A stretch of 50,535 nt of DNA from JAFAXD01 sp035472475 (GTDB lineage: Bacteria; Pseudomonadota; Alphaproteobacteria; Rhizobiales; Xanthobacteraceae), in contig DATIPA010000052.1 in assembly GCA_035472475.1 (NCBI GenBank), positions 1-50,535 on the forward strand. Direction: 5' to 3'. The notes below the pieces were generated by a model. The model saw only the letters and a list, made by a program, of their open reading frames with translations. It did no database searches and was not told the DNA's origin. Both the position numbers and the translations under genes were made by a program. Numbering within the stretch: the first letter of the stretch is position 1; each line of letters starts with the position of its first letter. Shown here piece by piece: positions 1 to 9,329 of this stretch.

Positions 1-258
1 ATCGTGCCTGACATCGAGGTGCTGCAAGACGTGCCCGAGGAAGTGAAGGCGCGGATGTCGGGCGACATCAAGGGCGAGTCCTCGCTGCGCGGGCATCTCA
101 AGGCCGCGGAGGGCGACGAGAAGGGGGGTTCGCAGTCCTACATTCCGACCGACACCAAGGACGACAAGGCGCTCAACAAGGCGCTCGAACTCCTGCGCGG
201 AACCATGGCTAACGCGGCCCAACCATCAAATGCGAAAGCTGACTCGGTTCCGAACTGA
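1..258 (+). CDS. ctpA: S41 family carboxy-terminal processing protease, C-terminal end (partial)
   Basis: The reading frame is open from the first base of the window and ends with TGA at 256-258, so only about the last 85 residues are visible. The tail with the segments ESSLRGHLK and KGGSQSYIP, followed by a short helix-forming end, is what I know from alphaproteobacterial CtpA-type serine proteases, which process periplasmic proteins at their C termini. The PDZ domain and the Ser/Lys dyad lie outside the window. The next gene in the same direction is rppH, separated by a terminator-like hairpin, which fits the usual rhizobial order. The family call rests on this tail alone. Confidence 0.72.
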   Translation: MVPDIEVLQDVPEEVKARMSGDIKGESSLRGHLKAAEGDEKGGSQSYIPTDTKDDKALNKALELLRGTMANAAQPSNAKADSVPN

Positions 259-288
259 CGGGCTGTTTGAAGGCACGCGGTAAGCGAC

Positions 289-320
289 GAGGGGTGGCCA
301 CGGCCGCCCCTCTTGGTTTT
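289..320 (+). terminator. Rho-independent terminator-like hairpin after the S41 protease gene
   Basis: GAGGGG (289-294) pairs with CCCCTC (307-312), with additional GGCC pairing possible inside, and is followed by the T-rich stretch TTGGTTTT (313-320). It lies 31 bases after the protease stop and 31 bases before the rppH start, so it could separate the two transcription units. The T tract is interrupted by GG. Confidence 0.55.
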
Positions 321-350
321 CGGCCAGCGAAATGCCCCGAGGGATCCAAC

Positions 351-851
351 ATGCCTCGTACCGAAGATCTGCCATATCGGCCGTGCGCCGGGATGGCCGT
401 CCTTGACCGCAGCGGTCGCGTGTTGATTGGCCGCCGGGTCGAGGGACCTGAGCATGTCGACGAAGCCCACGCCTGGCAGATGCCGCAAGGCGGCATCGAC
501 GAGGGCGAGGACCCTTATCCAGCCGCGCTGCGCGAACTCTATGAGGAAACCAATGTCCGCTCGGTCGAGAAACTCGGCGAGATCGCGGAGTGGCTCTATT
601 ACGATCTGCCCCGCGATCTCGTTGGGCGCGCCTGGAAGGGCCGCTATCGCGGGCAGAAGCAGAAATGGTATGCGTTTCGGTTCGTCGGCCCCGAGAGCGA
701 AATCGATATCGAGCATCCCGCGGGTGGGCACGAGCCCGAATTCGTCGAATACCGCTGGGAGCCGATGGCGAACCTGCCGAACCTAGTGGTGCCGTTCAAG
801 CGCACCGTCTACGAGCGGGTAGTCCGCGAGTTCAGCGCACTCGCGAAGTAG
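351..851 (+). CDS. rppH: RNA pyrophosphohydrolase RppH (Nudix)
   Basis: Predicted 166-residue Nudix hydrolase that removes pyrophosphate from the 5' end of triphosphorylated RNA and so starts mRNA decay. The N-terminal YRPCAGMAVLD and the Nudix box at residues 47-69 (G47, E53, R61-E62, E65-E66) are clear. The usual Gly near the end of the box is Asn68. I chose the ATG at 351, preceded by GAGGG at 339-343, because the upstream in-frame extension reads through the terminator hairpin and has no family similarity. The length matches the family. It is convergent with atpC, 24 bases apart. Confidence 0.93.
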   Translation: MPRTEDLPYRPCAGMAVLDRSGRVLIGRRVEGPEHVDEAHAWQMPQGGIDEGEDPYPAALRELYEETNVRSVEKLGEIAEWLYYDLPRDLVGRAWKGRYRGQKQKWYAFRFVGPESEIDIEHPAGGHEPEFVEYRWEPMANLPNLVVPFKRTVYERVVREFSALAK

Positions 852-875
852 GCGCCTTGGCCGCCGGATGCGTCT

Positions 876-1286
876 TCAATGCATCCCGGTGGATTGCAGA
901 TGGGTGCCTACGGCCTTGAAATGATCGAGCCGCTCGAGCTCGCGGTCGAGCAGTGATCCGACCTCGATGTGTTTGATCTTGTCTTCCGTCTCGGCGATCC
1001 GCGCAGCCAGCATGGCCAGATCGAGGTCCTCGAGCGAGGTCGCGTAGTCTGCCAGCACGGTCAGGCCCTGCGGCGAAACTTCGGCAAAGCCACCAAAGAT
1101 GACGAGGCGCTGGGCATCGCTTCCGACCCTGACGGTGAGCACGCCCGGGCGCAGGAGCGCGACCAGCGGCGCGTGGTCGGCGAGCACGCCGAAATCGCCA
1201 TCCATGCCCGGAATATCAACTTGGTCAACCTCGCCCGAAAACAAAAGCTTGTCCGGCGCAACCAAGTTGAAGTGAAACATAGCCAT
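876..1286 (-). CDS. atpC: F1Fo ATP synthase epsilon subunit
   Basis: A 136-residue epsilon subunit of the F1 sector, part of the rotating central stalk. The start MAMFHFNLVAPDKLLFSGEV and the segment PGMDGDFGVLADHAPLV are typical of the N-terminal beta-sandwich domain; the C-terminal part is a shorter helical region. It is the last gene of the minus-strand atpHAGDC cluster, 42 bases after atpD. No strong terminator was seen in the short gap to the convergent rppH gene. Confidence 0.97.
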   Translation of the reverse strand: MAMFHFNLVAPDKLLFSGEVDQVDIPGMDGDFGVLADHAPLVALLRPGVLTVRVGSDAQRLVIFGGFAEVSPQGLTVLADYATSLEDLDLAMLAARIAETEDKIKHIEVGSLLDRELERLDHFKAVGTHLQSTGMH

Positions 1287-1328
1287 TGGTGAGCTCTCAA
1301 TCGTCGCCGGCTGCGGACAAACAAACCG

Positions 1329-2765
1329 TCACGCGGCTTCTGCCGCCAGCCGTTTGCCCTTCTCGACCGCGCCCTCAATGGTGCCCACCATGTAGAAGGC
1401 AGCCTCGGGAAGATGATCGTATTTGCCCTCGCACAAGCCCTGGAACCCGCGGATGGTATCGGCGACGTCGACGAACACGCCCTTGGTGCCGGTAAAAACC
1501 TCGGCGACGTGGAATGGCTGGCTGAGGAAGCGCTCGATCTTGCGAGCCCGCGCCACGGTCAGCTTATCCTCTTCGGACAGCTCGTCCATGCCAAGGATTG
1601 CAATGATGTCTTGCAGGGCCTTGTAGCGTTGCAGGATCGACTGCACCTGGCGCGCGACGTTGTAGTGCTCTTCCCCAACAATGCGCGGATCGAGCATGCG
1701 TGACGTCGAGTCGAGCGGATCCACTGCCGGATAGATGCCCTTCTCGGCGATTGAGCGCGCCAACACCGTCGTGGCGTCAAGATGCGCGAACGAGGTCGCG
1801 GGCGCTGGGTCGGTGAGGTCGTCAGCCGGAACATAGATCGCCTGCACCGACGTAACCGACCCCTTCTGGGTCGTGGTGATGCGCTCCTGCAACGCGCCCA
1901 TGTCGGTCGCGAGCGTCGGTTGATATCCGACCGCTGACGGAATGCGCCCCAGCAACGCCGATACCTCGGAACCGGCCTGGGTGAAGCGGAAGATGTTATC
2001 GACGAAGAACAGCACGTCCTGGCCTTGATCGCGGAAATACTCGGCGACGGTCAGGCCTGACAGGCCGACGCGCGCGCGGGCGCCCGGCGGCTCGTTCATC
2101 TGGCTGTAAACCAGTGCGCATTTTGAGCCGGCCGCCGAGCCGTTGTTCTTCTTGGGGTCCTTGTTGACGTTCGATTCGATCATCTCATGATAGAGATCGT
2201 TGCCTTCGCGTGTGCGCTCGCCGACGCCGGCAAACACCGAGTAGCCGCCGTGCGCCTTGGCGATGTTGTTGATGAGCTCCTGGATGATCACGGTTTTGCC
2301 GACGCCGGCGCCGCCGAACAGGCCAACCTTGCCGCCGCGGGCGTAAGGCGCCAACAGATCAACGACCTTGATCCCAGTGACCAGAACCTGCGCCTCTGTC
2401 GACTGATCGGTGTATAGCGGAGTCGGCTGGTGAATGGCGCGGCGCTCGGTCGCCTGCACCGGACCGGCCTCGTCGACTGGTTCGCCGATGACGTTGATGA
2501 TGCGCCCAAGCGTTCCGTCCCCGACCGGCACCGTGATCGGCAGGCCGGTATCGACGACCTCCTGGCCGCGCACCAGGCCCTCGGTCGTATCCATGGCGAC
2601 CGTTCGCACCGTCGACTCACCGAGATGCTGCGCCACTTCGAGCACCAGCCGGTTGCCTTGGTTCTTGGTTTCGAGCGCGTTCAGGATCGCCGGCAGGTGA
2701 TCGCCGAACTGCACATCGACGACCGCGCCGATCACCCGCGTAACCCGTCCACTTTCGTTGGCCAT
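1329..2765 (-). CDS. atpD: F1Fo ATP synthase beta subunit
   Basis: A 478-residue catalytic beta subunit carrying the nucleotide site where ATP is made from ADP and phosphate. The Walker A motif GGAGVGKT is at residues 151-158, the catalytic Glu is in GERTREGND (E183), and the segment ALVYSQMNEPPGAR is at 217-230. Length and motifs are normal for the family. It lies 23 bases after atpG and 42 bases before atpC, so it is probably cotranscribed with both. Confidence 0.98.
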   Translation of the reverse strand: MANESGRVTRVIGAVVDVQFGDHLPAILNALETKNQGNRLVLEVAQHLGESTVRTVAMDTTEGLVRGQEVVDTGLPITVPVGDGTLGRIINVIGEPVDEAGPVQATERRAIHQPTPLYTDQSTEAQVLVTGIKVVDLLAPYARGGKVGLFGGAGVGKTVIIQELINNIAKAHGGYSVFAGVGERTREGNDLYHEMIESNVNKDPKKNNGSAAGSKCALVYSQMNEPPGARARVGLSGLTVAEYFRDQGQDVLFFVDNIFRFTQAGSEVSALLGRIPSAVGYQPTLATDMGALQERITTTQKGSVTSVQAIYVPADDLTDPAPATSFAHLDATTVLARSIAEKGIYPAVDPLDSTSRMLDPRIVGEEHYNVARQVQSILQRYKALQDIIAILGMDELSEEDKLTVARARKIERFLSQPFHVAEVFTGTKGVFVDVADTIRGFQGLCEGKYDHLPEAAFYMVGTIEGAVEKGKRLAAEAA

Positions 2766-2788
2766 TGTGTCCCTCGTTCGGAATGGCG

Positions 2789-3664
2789 TTACAGCGCTTC
2801 GGCGCCGGAAATGATCTCGATCAGCTCTTTGGTAATCATGGCTTGCCGCGTGCGGTTATAGGCGAGCGTCTGCTTGCGGATCATATCGCCGGCGTTGCGG
2901 GTGGCATTGTCCATCGCGCTCATCTGCGCGCCATAGAACGAGGCGTTGTTCTCGAGCAGCGCGCGGAAGATCTGCACCGCAATGTTGCGTGGCAGCAGCT
3001 CATCGAGGATGTCGTCCTCGTCTGGCTCATATTCGTAAGCAGATCCGGCACCGTTGCTTTCCTGCTCGGGTACCACCGCCGGAATGATCTGCTGGGCGGT
3101 CGGTATCTGCGCAATGACCGATTTGAAGCGGGAGAAAAACAGCGTGCAGACGTCGAATGCGCCTTGGTCGTAGAGTGCGATCACCCGCTTCGCCACGTCC
3201 TCCGCGTTCACGAAGGCGATCTGGCGAACCGAACGCAACTCGACGGTCTCGATGATCTGTTTTTCGAACGTCCGTTTGATCTGGTCGTAACCTTTGCGGC
3301 CAACGCAGAAAAACTTCACCTCTTTGCCTTGTGCGATCAGCGCCGTCGCCCGCTCGCGCGCAAGCCGCACGATCGCCGAGTTGAACGGACCGCACAGGCC
3401 GCGCTCGCCGGTGCAGACGAGCAGGAGATGGACCTGGTCCTTGCCGGTTCCGGCCAGCAGCTTGGGCGCAGCGGAGATGTCGGGAACCGATTCAGCGATC
3501 TTGCCGAGAACCCGTTCCATGCTCTCCGCATACGGCCGCGCCGCTTCGGCCGCGCTCTGCGCACGCCGGAGTTTCGATGCGGCGACCATTTGCATGGCCT
3601 TGGTGATCTTCTGCGTCGCCTTGGTGGCGGCGATGCGCACCCGCATGTCCTTCAGGCTGGGCAT
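2789..3664 (-). CDS. atpG: F1Fo ATP synthase gamma subunit
   Basis: A 291-residue gamma subunit, the rotating shaft of F1. The N-terminal helix begins MPSLKDMRVRI and continues with the conserved ITKAMQMVAASKLRRAQ pattern. The C-terminal helix has the family pattern ending near YNRTRQAMITKELIEI. Length is normal. It sits between atpA (35-base gap) and atpD (23-base gap) on the minus strand, the standard alphaproteobacterial order. Confidence 0.97.
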   Translation of the reverse strand: MPSLKDMRVRIAATKATQKITKAMQMVAASKLRRAQSAAEAARPYAESMERVLGKIAESVPDISAAPKLLAGTGKDQVHLLLVCTGERGLCGPFNSAIVRLARERATALIAQGKEVKFFCVGRKGYDQIKRTFEKQIIETVELRSVRQIAFVNAEDVAKRVIALYDQGAFDVCTLFFSRFKSVIAQIPTAQQIIPAVVPEQESNGAGSAYEYEPDEDDILDELLPRNIAVQIFRALLENNASFYGAQMSAMDNATRNAGDMIRKQTLAYNRTRQAMITKELIEIISGAEAL

Positions 3665-3699
3665 GGGCGATCAGTCCCTAGCTCCTGCTACGCGCCACG

Positions 3700-5229
3700 T
3701 CATGCAAACGACTTCGCATAGTCTTCGACCGCCGCCTTGAGCTTGGCAGCCACCGCGTCATCGAGATCGCGGCTGTCGCGAATGGCGTTGAGAATGTCGG
3801 CGTGCTTGGAGTGGATCAGGTGCAGAAGACCGGACTCGAATGAACGCACGCGGTCGACCGGAAAGGTGTCAAGATATCCATTGACGCCGGCATAGATGAC
3901 GACGACCTGCTCCTCCATCTTGAGCGGCGAGAATTGCGGCTGCTTGAGCAGCTCGGTTAGTCGCGAGCCGCGGCTGAGCAGGCGCTGGGTCGTGGCGTCG
4001 AGATCAGAACCGAACTGAGCGAAGGCCGCCATCTCGCGATACTGGGCAAGCTCGCCCTTGATCTTGCCGGCAACCTTCTTCATCGCCTTGGTCTGCGCCG
4101 AGGAGCCCACGCGCGACACGGATAGGCCGACGTTCACGGCCGGCCGGATGCCTTGATAGAACAGGTCGGTCTCCAGGAAGATCTGTCCATCGGTAATCGA
4201 GATCACGTTCGTCGGAATATAGGCCGACACGTCGTTGGCCTGCGTCTCGATGATCGGCAGCGCCGTCAGCGAGCCGTTGCCGGAGGCGTCGCCCATCTTG
4301 GCGGCACGCTCGAGCAGGCGGGAATGCAAATAGAACACGTCGCCCGGATAGGCCTCGCGGCCGGGTGGCCGCCGCAGCAGTAGCGACATCTGGCGATAGG
4401 CGACCGCCTGCTTCGAGAGATCGTCGTAGATGATGACCGCGTGCATGCCGTTGTCGCGGAAGAATTCGCCCATAGTGCACCCCGTGAACGGCGCCAGATA
4501 TTGCATGGGCGCGGGGTCCGATGCGGTGGCGGCGACGATGATCGAATACTCGAGCGCGCCTTGTTCCTCCAGCACCTTCACAAACTGCGCGACGGTCGAG
4601 CGCTTCTGGCCGATCGCCACGTAGACACAGTAGAGCTTGATCTTCTCGTCGCCGGTCGCATTGAGCGACTTCTGATTAAGGATCGTGTCGAGCGCGATCG
4701 CGGTCTTGCCGGTCTGGCGATCGCCGATGATAAGTTCGCGCTGGCCGCGGCCGATCGGGATCAGCGCATCGATTGCTTTGAGGCCGGTCGCCATCGGCTC
4801 GTGCACTGATTTGCGCGGGATGATGCCGGGCGCCTTCACGTCGACGCGGCGACGTTCCTGCGCGGCGATTGGCCCCTTGCCGTCGATCGGATTGCCGAGC
4901 GCGTCGACCACGCGGCCGAGCAGCGCCTTGCCGACCGGAGCGTCCACGATCGCGCGCGTGCGTTTGACGGTCTGACCTTCCTTGATTTCGCGGTCATTGC
5001 CAAAGATCACGATGCCGACGTTGTCGGTCTCGAGGTTGAGCGCCATGCCGCGTATGCCGTTCTCGAACTCGACCATCTCGCCGGCCTGCACGTTGTCGAG
5101 GCCGTAGACGCGGGCGATGCCGTCGCCGACGGAGAGCACCTGGCCGACTTCCGAAACCTCGGCTTCCTGGCCGAAATTCTTAATCTGCTCTTTGAGGATT
5201 GCGGAGATTTCCGCGGCGCGGATGTCCAT
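3700..5229 (-). CDS. atpA: F1Fo ATP synthase alpha subunit
   Basis: A 509-residue non-catalytic nucleotide-binding alpha subunit. It starts MDIRAAEISAILKEQI and has the Walker A motif GDRQTGKT at residues 169-176. Its start codon overlaps the atpH stop codon by one base (TGATG at about 5227-5231 on the minus strand), an arrangement that favours translational coupling. Length and motifs are normal. Confidence 0.98.
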   Translation of the reverse strand: MDIRAAEISAILKEQIKNFGQEAEVSEVGQVLSVGDGIARVYGLDNVQAGEMVEFENGIRGMALNLETDNVGIVIFGNDREIKEGQTVKRTRAIVDAPVGKALLGRVVDALGNPIDGKGPIAAQERRRVDVKAPGIIPRKSVHEPMATGLKAIDALIPIGRGQRELIIGDRQTGKTAIALDTILNQKSLNATGDEKIKLYCVYVAIGQKRSTVAQFVKVLEEQGALEYSIIVAATASDPAPMQYLAPFTGCTMGEFFRDNGMHAVIIYDDLSKQAVAYRQMSLLLRRPPGREAYPGDVFYLHSRLLERAAKMGDASGNGSLTALPIIETQANDVSAYIPTNVISITDGQIFLETDLFYQGIRPAVNVGLSVSRVGSSAQTKAMKKVAGKIKGELAQYREMAAFAQFGSDLDATTQRLLSRGSRLTELLKQPQFSPLKMEEQVVVIYAGVNGYLDTFPVDRVRSFESGLLHLIHSKHADILNAIRDSRDLDDAVAAKLKAAVEDYAKSFA

Positions 5230-5789
5230 CAGCCTGCCTCTTTCATCGCGTGCTTGATCGCACTCAGCTTGGTACGCAGCGAACTGTCGACCATGCGGCT
5301 GCCGAGCTTGACGATCAGCCCGCCGATGATCGAAGGATCGACATGGACGTTCATCTGCACATCCTTGCCGGTCACCGCCGCCAAAGTGCTCTTGATTTCG
5401 GTGAAGCGCGCGTCGTTGAGTCGCTCAGCAACCGTGACGTCGGCCGTCACCTCACCCTTGTAGTTGGCGACCAGTGCCCGAAAGTCTCGGATCATCTGAC
5501 GCACGGCGAACAGCCGTCGGTTAGCAGCCACGACCTTGAGGAACTGCGCCGAGAGCCCGGTGACGCCCGCGCGCTGGAGCACGGCAGCAAGCGCTTTGGC
5601 CTGCTCGTCGGCACCGAATACCGGGCTGCGGATCAGCCGCATCAGGTCGGGATTGGCAGCGGCCAACTGGTCAAACGTGTCGAGGTCGTTTTTGATTTGG
5701 TCGATCGATCCGGCCTCAGCGGCAAGCTCGAAAAGCGCGGTCGCGTAACGGCCAGCCATTCCGGAAACAATCGATCCTTCGCCTGCCAT
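5229..5789 (-). CDS. atpH: F1Fo ATP synthase delta subunit
   Basis: A 186-residue delta (OSCP-like) subunit that joins F1 to the peripheral stalk. It has the N-terminal helical region with GRYATALFELA and the C-terminal region containing DPSIIGGLIVKLGSRMVDSS, typical of the family. It is the first gene of the cluster. The Fo genes are not in the window; in Rhizobiales they are usually at a separate locus. The stop overlaps the atpA start by one base. Confidence 0.96.
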   Translation of the reverse strand: MAGEGSIVSGMAGRYATALFELAAEAGSIDQIKNDLDTFDQLAAANPDLMRLIRSPVFGADEQAKALAAVLQRAGVTGLSAQFLKVVAANRRLFAVRQMIRDFRALVANYKGEVTADVTVAERLNDARFTEIKSTLAAVTGKDVQMNVHVDPSIIGGLIVKLGSRMVDSSLRTKLSAIKHAMKEAG

Positions 5790-6156
5790 CGCGCGTCGTC
5801 TCTCAGGGCCAAGTTCCCAGGTGCGGCCTGGTTGCGGCGACCAGCGTCAAACCCTTGAAGGGCAAGGGAATTGTGCGATCCCAAGGGCCGCAGCTCTGGC
5901 CCCCGAGCCCCGCAAAATCGCGCGGTTTGCTAACACACGATCAACGGCGGTGCAACAAAAGCAAACTTATCGGAGAAGCCGTCGCATCGGTCGACGCCGG
6001 GAGGCACGCGTGGAGCGCACGGCCGTTATCCAACGCACGTTTCACAATCCGAACCGCCACTGTGATAACTCCCGCGCTCGATTGGACGCCAAGGGTGAAC
6101 GGCGGGCGCGTGTTGTCGTCACCGCGTCTGCCTTCTGAAATCCACACAGGTGCCGG
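5790..6156. other. Intergenic region between divergent atpH and the transporter gene
   Basis: About 367 bases with no convincing gene on either strand. It should hold the promoter of the atp cluster (minus strand) and that of the transporter gene (plus strand). The one clear element is a small hairpin, CCCTTG (5852-5857) pairing with CAAGGG (5863-5868), about 60 bases upstream of the atpH start. I could not assign a -35/-10 pair with confidence. A long minus-strand frame running through here into the transporter gene looks like an antisense shadow. Confidence 0.5.
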
Positions 6157-7062
6157 GTGAAACGCCAATCGCACGACCTCAAGGCAAGGCTGATGCTTGT
6201 TGTGTTGAGCTTTGCCTGGGGGCTCACGTGGCCCGCGATGAAGATCGCGCTGAGCGACATTCCGCCGTTCAGCATGCGGGTCTCGAGCTTGGCGGTCGGC
6301 GGGGTCGCGCTCTACGCGCTCGCACGGCTGCAGGGGCATACCCTGCGCATTAAAAACCGCGCGGCCTGGGTGCACGTCTTTGTCATCGCCTGCCTTAATA
6401 TGGTGGTCTTCAGCATGTGCGTCGCATTCGCACAACTGCTTGCGACGACCGGGCGCGTCGCCATGCTCGTTTACACCATGCCGATTTGGACAAGCTTGAT
6501 GGCGCGCGTCGTGCTCGGCGAGCGGTTCACGGGTGCCGGCGCCTTGGCGTTGGGATTGTGCTGCGTCGGCATGGCCGTGTTGATTTATCCGCTGGCCTCG
6601 ACCGGCGTGCCGGCAGGACTTCTGCTCGCGCTCGGCGCCGCCATCAGCTGGGCGGCCGGCACGGTGTACATGAAATGGGCCGATATCGACGTCGACCCAA
6701 TGGCCCTCTCGATCTGGCAGGTGGTAATCGCGCTTTTCATCCTCGGCGCCTGCATCCCGATTTTCCAGGATGAAGTCCACCTGTTGGATGCGCGTCCCGC
6801 CGCACTGTGGGGCGTGGTGTTCGCCGGGCTCATGGGCTCGGGTCTCGCCTATTTCCTCTGGTACAACGTGATCGGCTTGGTCCCGGCGATGACCGCGTCA
6901 TTGGGCGTGCTCAGCGCCCCAGTGATTGGTGTCGTTTCCTCCGCGCTCCTTCTTGGCGAACGTCCCACGACCACCGACGTCGTTGGCTATGCCTTGATCT
7001 TTGCGGCCTCTGCATGCGTCCTGCTGCAGCCGCAGGCGCCTCAAGTCACCCCGGACGCCTGA
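6157..7062 (+). CDS. DMT superfamily (EamA) inner-membrane transporter
   Basis: Predicted 301-residue integral membrane protein with about ten hydrophobic segments arranged as two EamA repeats (about residues 10-140 and 150-290). The early segment SFAWGLTWPAMKIALSDIPP is typical of the first EamA helix pair. Members export or import amino acids, purines or other metabolites, and the substrate cannot be inferred. The start is a GTG at 6157, chosen because it gives a normal short cytoplasmic N terminus. The gene ends 8 bases before the convergent priA stop. Confidence 0.85.
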   Translation: MKRQSHDLKARLMLVVLSFAWGLTWPAMKIALSDIPPFSMRVSSLAVGGVALYALARLQGHTLRIKNRAAWVHVFVIACLNMVVFSMCVAFAQLLATTGRVAMLVYTMPIWTSLMARVVLGERFTGAGALALGLCCVGMAVLIYPLASTGVPAGLLLALGAAISWAAGTVYMKWADIDVDPMALSIWQVVIALFILGACIPIFQDEVHLLDARPAALWGVVFAGLMGSGLAYFLWYNVIGLVPAMTASLGVLSAPVIGVVSSALLLGERPTTTDVVGYALIFAASACVLLQPQAPQVTPDA

Positions 7063-7070
7063 GATCGCTA

Positions 7071-9245
7071 TTACAGGAAGCTTTGCGGATCGACGTCGAT
7101 CTCAAGCTTCAGGTTGCCCTTGATCTTGGGCGCGGCGGTGAACCACCCGCGCAGGAAACCAGAAAGGTCGAAGGCCCGTGGCGACTTCACCAGAATGCGA
7201 AATCGATAGCGTCCGCGTACGACCGCAAGCGGAGCTTCAGCAGGGCCGAGTATTCGCACCTCGTCGGCGCGGGGCGCGGCAGCGGCAAGCCGGCGTGCAA
7301 AGGATTCCGCCATAAGGCGATCGCCGGCCGAAATAACGAGACTCGCGAGCCGCCCGAACGGCGGGTAGCCGGAACGCTCACGCGCCGCGATTTCGGCAGC
7401 ATAAAACGCGTCGCGGTCCTGAGCGACCAAGGCCCTCATGACCGGATGGTCCGGTTGATGTGTCTGCAGCAGGCCACGCCCCTGACCCGCGGCACGCCCC
7501 GCGCGACCCGCGACCTGATGCAGAAGCTGGAAGGTCCGTTCGGCCGCGCGGGGATCGCCATTGGCGAGCCCGAGGTCGGCATCAACGACCCCGACTAGGT
7601 TGAGCTTTGGAAAATGATGGCCTTTGGCGACGACCTGGGTTCCGATGACGATGTCGACATGGCCGTCCACGACTGACTTGAGCTCCTCGCGCATACGCTC
7701 AATGCTGGCCACCAGATCGCTCGACAGGACCAGCACGCGGGCGTCGGGAAACAGGCCGGCGACCTCTTCCTCAAGCCGCTCCACCCCCGGACCACAGGCG
7801 ACGAAGGATTGCGTCGCCGCGCAATGCGGACAGGCATCGGGCGCCGGCATCGCAAAGCCACAGTGATGGCAGACGAGCCGGCGCCGGAAGCGATGGTCGA
7901 CCAGCCAGGCGTCGCAATTCGGGCAGGCGAACCGGTAGCCGCACGCGCGACACAGCGTCAGCGGGGCGTAGCCGCGCCGATTGAGGAACAGCAGCGCCTG
8001 CTCGTTTTGCTCAAGCGCGCGCCGGACATCTTCGACGAGCCGCGGGGCGATGAAGTGTCCGCGCGGCGGGCCTTCGCGGGTGAGGTCGATCGCTTCGATG
8101 GCCGGCAGGCTCTGGCCGCCGAACCGCTCCGGCAGGCTCAGCCTGCGATACCGGCCGCGCCGCGCGTTCACCTCGGTTTCGACCGAGGGCGTAGCGGACG
8201 CGAGCACGACCGGGATATCGGCGATGCGGGCGCGCACGACCGCCATGTCGCGAGCGTTATAGCGGGCGCCATCTTCCTGCTTGTAGGCAGTGTCCTGCTC
8301 TTCATCGACCACGATGAGACCGAGATCCGCGTAGGGCAGAAACAGCGCCGAGCGTGCTCCGACGACGGCGCTGACCTCCCCGGCCGCGATCGCTGCCCAG
8401 GTGCGTGCGCGCTTACGCGGGGAAATTTCCGAATGCCACTCGGCGGGTCGCACGCCGAAGCGCTGCGCAAAGCGATCGAGGAACTGCCCGGTCAGGGCGA
8501 TTTCAGGCATCAGGATGAGGGTTCGCCGGCCGCGCCGGATGTTTTCGGCGACCGCCTCGAAATAGACCTCGGTCTTGCCAGAACCGGTAACGCCGTCGAC
8601 CAGGGTGACTGAAAATCCGCCGTGCGCGACGCTCGCGCGCAACGCCTCGGCGGCGGCGCGCTGGGCGTCGGTGAAATCGGGCGCGGCGTGGGATGGATCG
8701 GGCGCGCGCGCGACCGGCGCGGGCGGCAACGGCAGGGCTTCCAGCGTGCCTTCATCGACCAGCGCGTCGATCACGCCCGCGCTGACGCCAGCCTCCTCGG
8801 CGGCTTCGCCCTTGGGGCGCGCGAGCCCATCGGCCAGCAGGGCCAAAACGCGCAGCCGGGTCGCGGTCATCCGCTCTGGGGCGGGACCCACCAGACGCAC
8901 CCCGAGGCGCACCCGTTCGGGCCCCAGATGCGCGCCCATGCGCAAGCACATGCGCAGGACCGTGCCGCGCGCGGTCAGCGTATAGTCCGCGACCCAATCG
9001 ATGAACTTGCGCAGCTCCGGCTTGAGCGGCGGGTATTCGAGCTTCTGTTCGACGTCCTTGAGCCGATTGTCGAGCCGCGGGTTGAGCACGGCATCGGTGG
9101 CCCACACCACGCCCAGGGTTTCGCTCGCGCCAAGCGGCACGCCGACCAGATCGCCCGGTCCGAGTTCGAGGTCGGCCGGCACGCGATATGAATAAGTGTG
9201 GTCGAGGGCGACCGGAACCAGCACCTCGACTATCCGCTTTTCCAT
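7071..9245 (-). CDS. priA: Primosomal replication restart helicase PriA
   Basis: A 724-residue superfamily 2 DNA helicase that reloads the replisome at stalled forks. The N-terminal 3'-DNA-binding domain is followed by Walker A GVTGSGKT (218-225), a Walker B reading VVDEEQD with D314-E315-E316-Q317 where E. coli has DEEH, and a zinc-binding insertion with cysteine pairs at 432/435, 441/444, 459/462 and 472/475. The C-terminal helicase domain contains GRAGRAAGQGRG. Length and order are normal. It is divergent from xerC, as in Bradyrhizobium relatives. Confidence 0.96.
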   Translation of the reverse strand: MEKRIVEVLVPVALDHTYSYRVPADLELGPGDLVGVPLGASETLGVVWATDAVLNPRLDNRLKDVEQKLEYPPLKPELRKFIDWVADYTLTARGTVLRMCLRMGAHLGPERVRLGVRLVGPAPERMTATRLRVLALLADGLARPKGEAAEEAGVSAGVIDALVDEGTLEALPLPPAPVARAPDPSHAAPDFTDAQRAAAEALRASVAHGGFSVTLVDGVTGSGKTEVYFEAVAENIRRGRRTLILMPEIALTGQFLDRFAQRFGVRPAEWHSEISPRKRARTWAAIAAGEVSAVVGARSALFLPYADLGLIVVDEEQDTAYKQEDGARYNARDMAVVRARIADIPVVLASATPSVETEVNARRGRYRRLSLPERFGGQSLPAIEAIDLTREGPPRGHFIAPRLVEDVRRALEQNEQALLFLNRRGYAPLTLCRACGYRFACPNCDAWLVDHRFRRRLVCHHCGFAMPAPDACPHCAATQSFVACGPGVERLEEEVAGLFPDARVLVLSSDLVASIERMREELKSVVDGHVDIVIGTQVVAKGHHFPKLNLVGVVDADLGLANGDPRAAERTFQLLHQVAGRAGRAAGQGRGLLQTHQPDHPVMRALVAQDRDAFYAAEIAARERSGYPPFGRLASLVISAGDRLMAESFARRLAAAAPRADEVRILGPAEAPLAVVRGRYRFRILVKSPRAFDLSGFLRGWFTAAPKIKGNLKLEIDVDPQSFL

Positions 9246-9329
9246 GCGAACCTCTAACAGAATCGCATTTTAACAAAGGCGCAACGGCTCGGTGTGATTA
9301 TCGGGGTCTGCTATGTGCTGGATCGGGTG

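Noticed and set aside
5941..6780. 279-codon minus-strand frame covering the atpH upstream region and part of the transporter gene
   Set aside because: Highly charged, repetitive composition typical of an antisense frame; the transporter on the plus strand has clear membrane helices.
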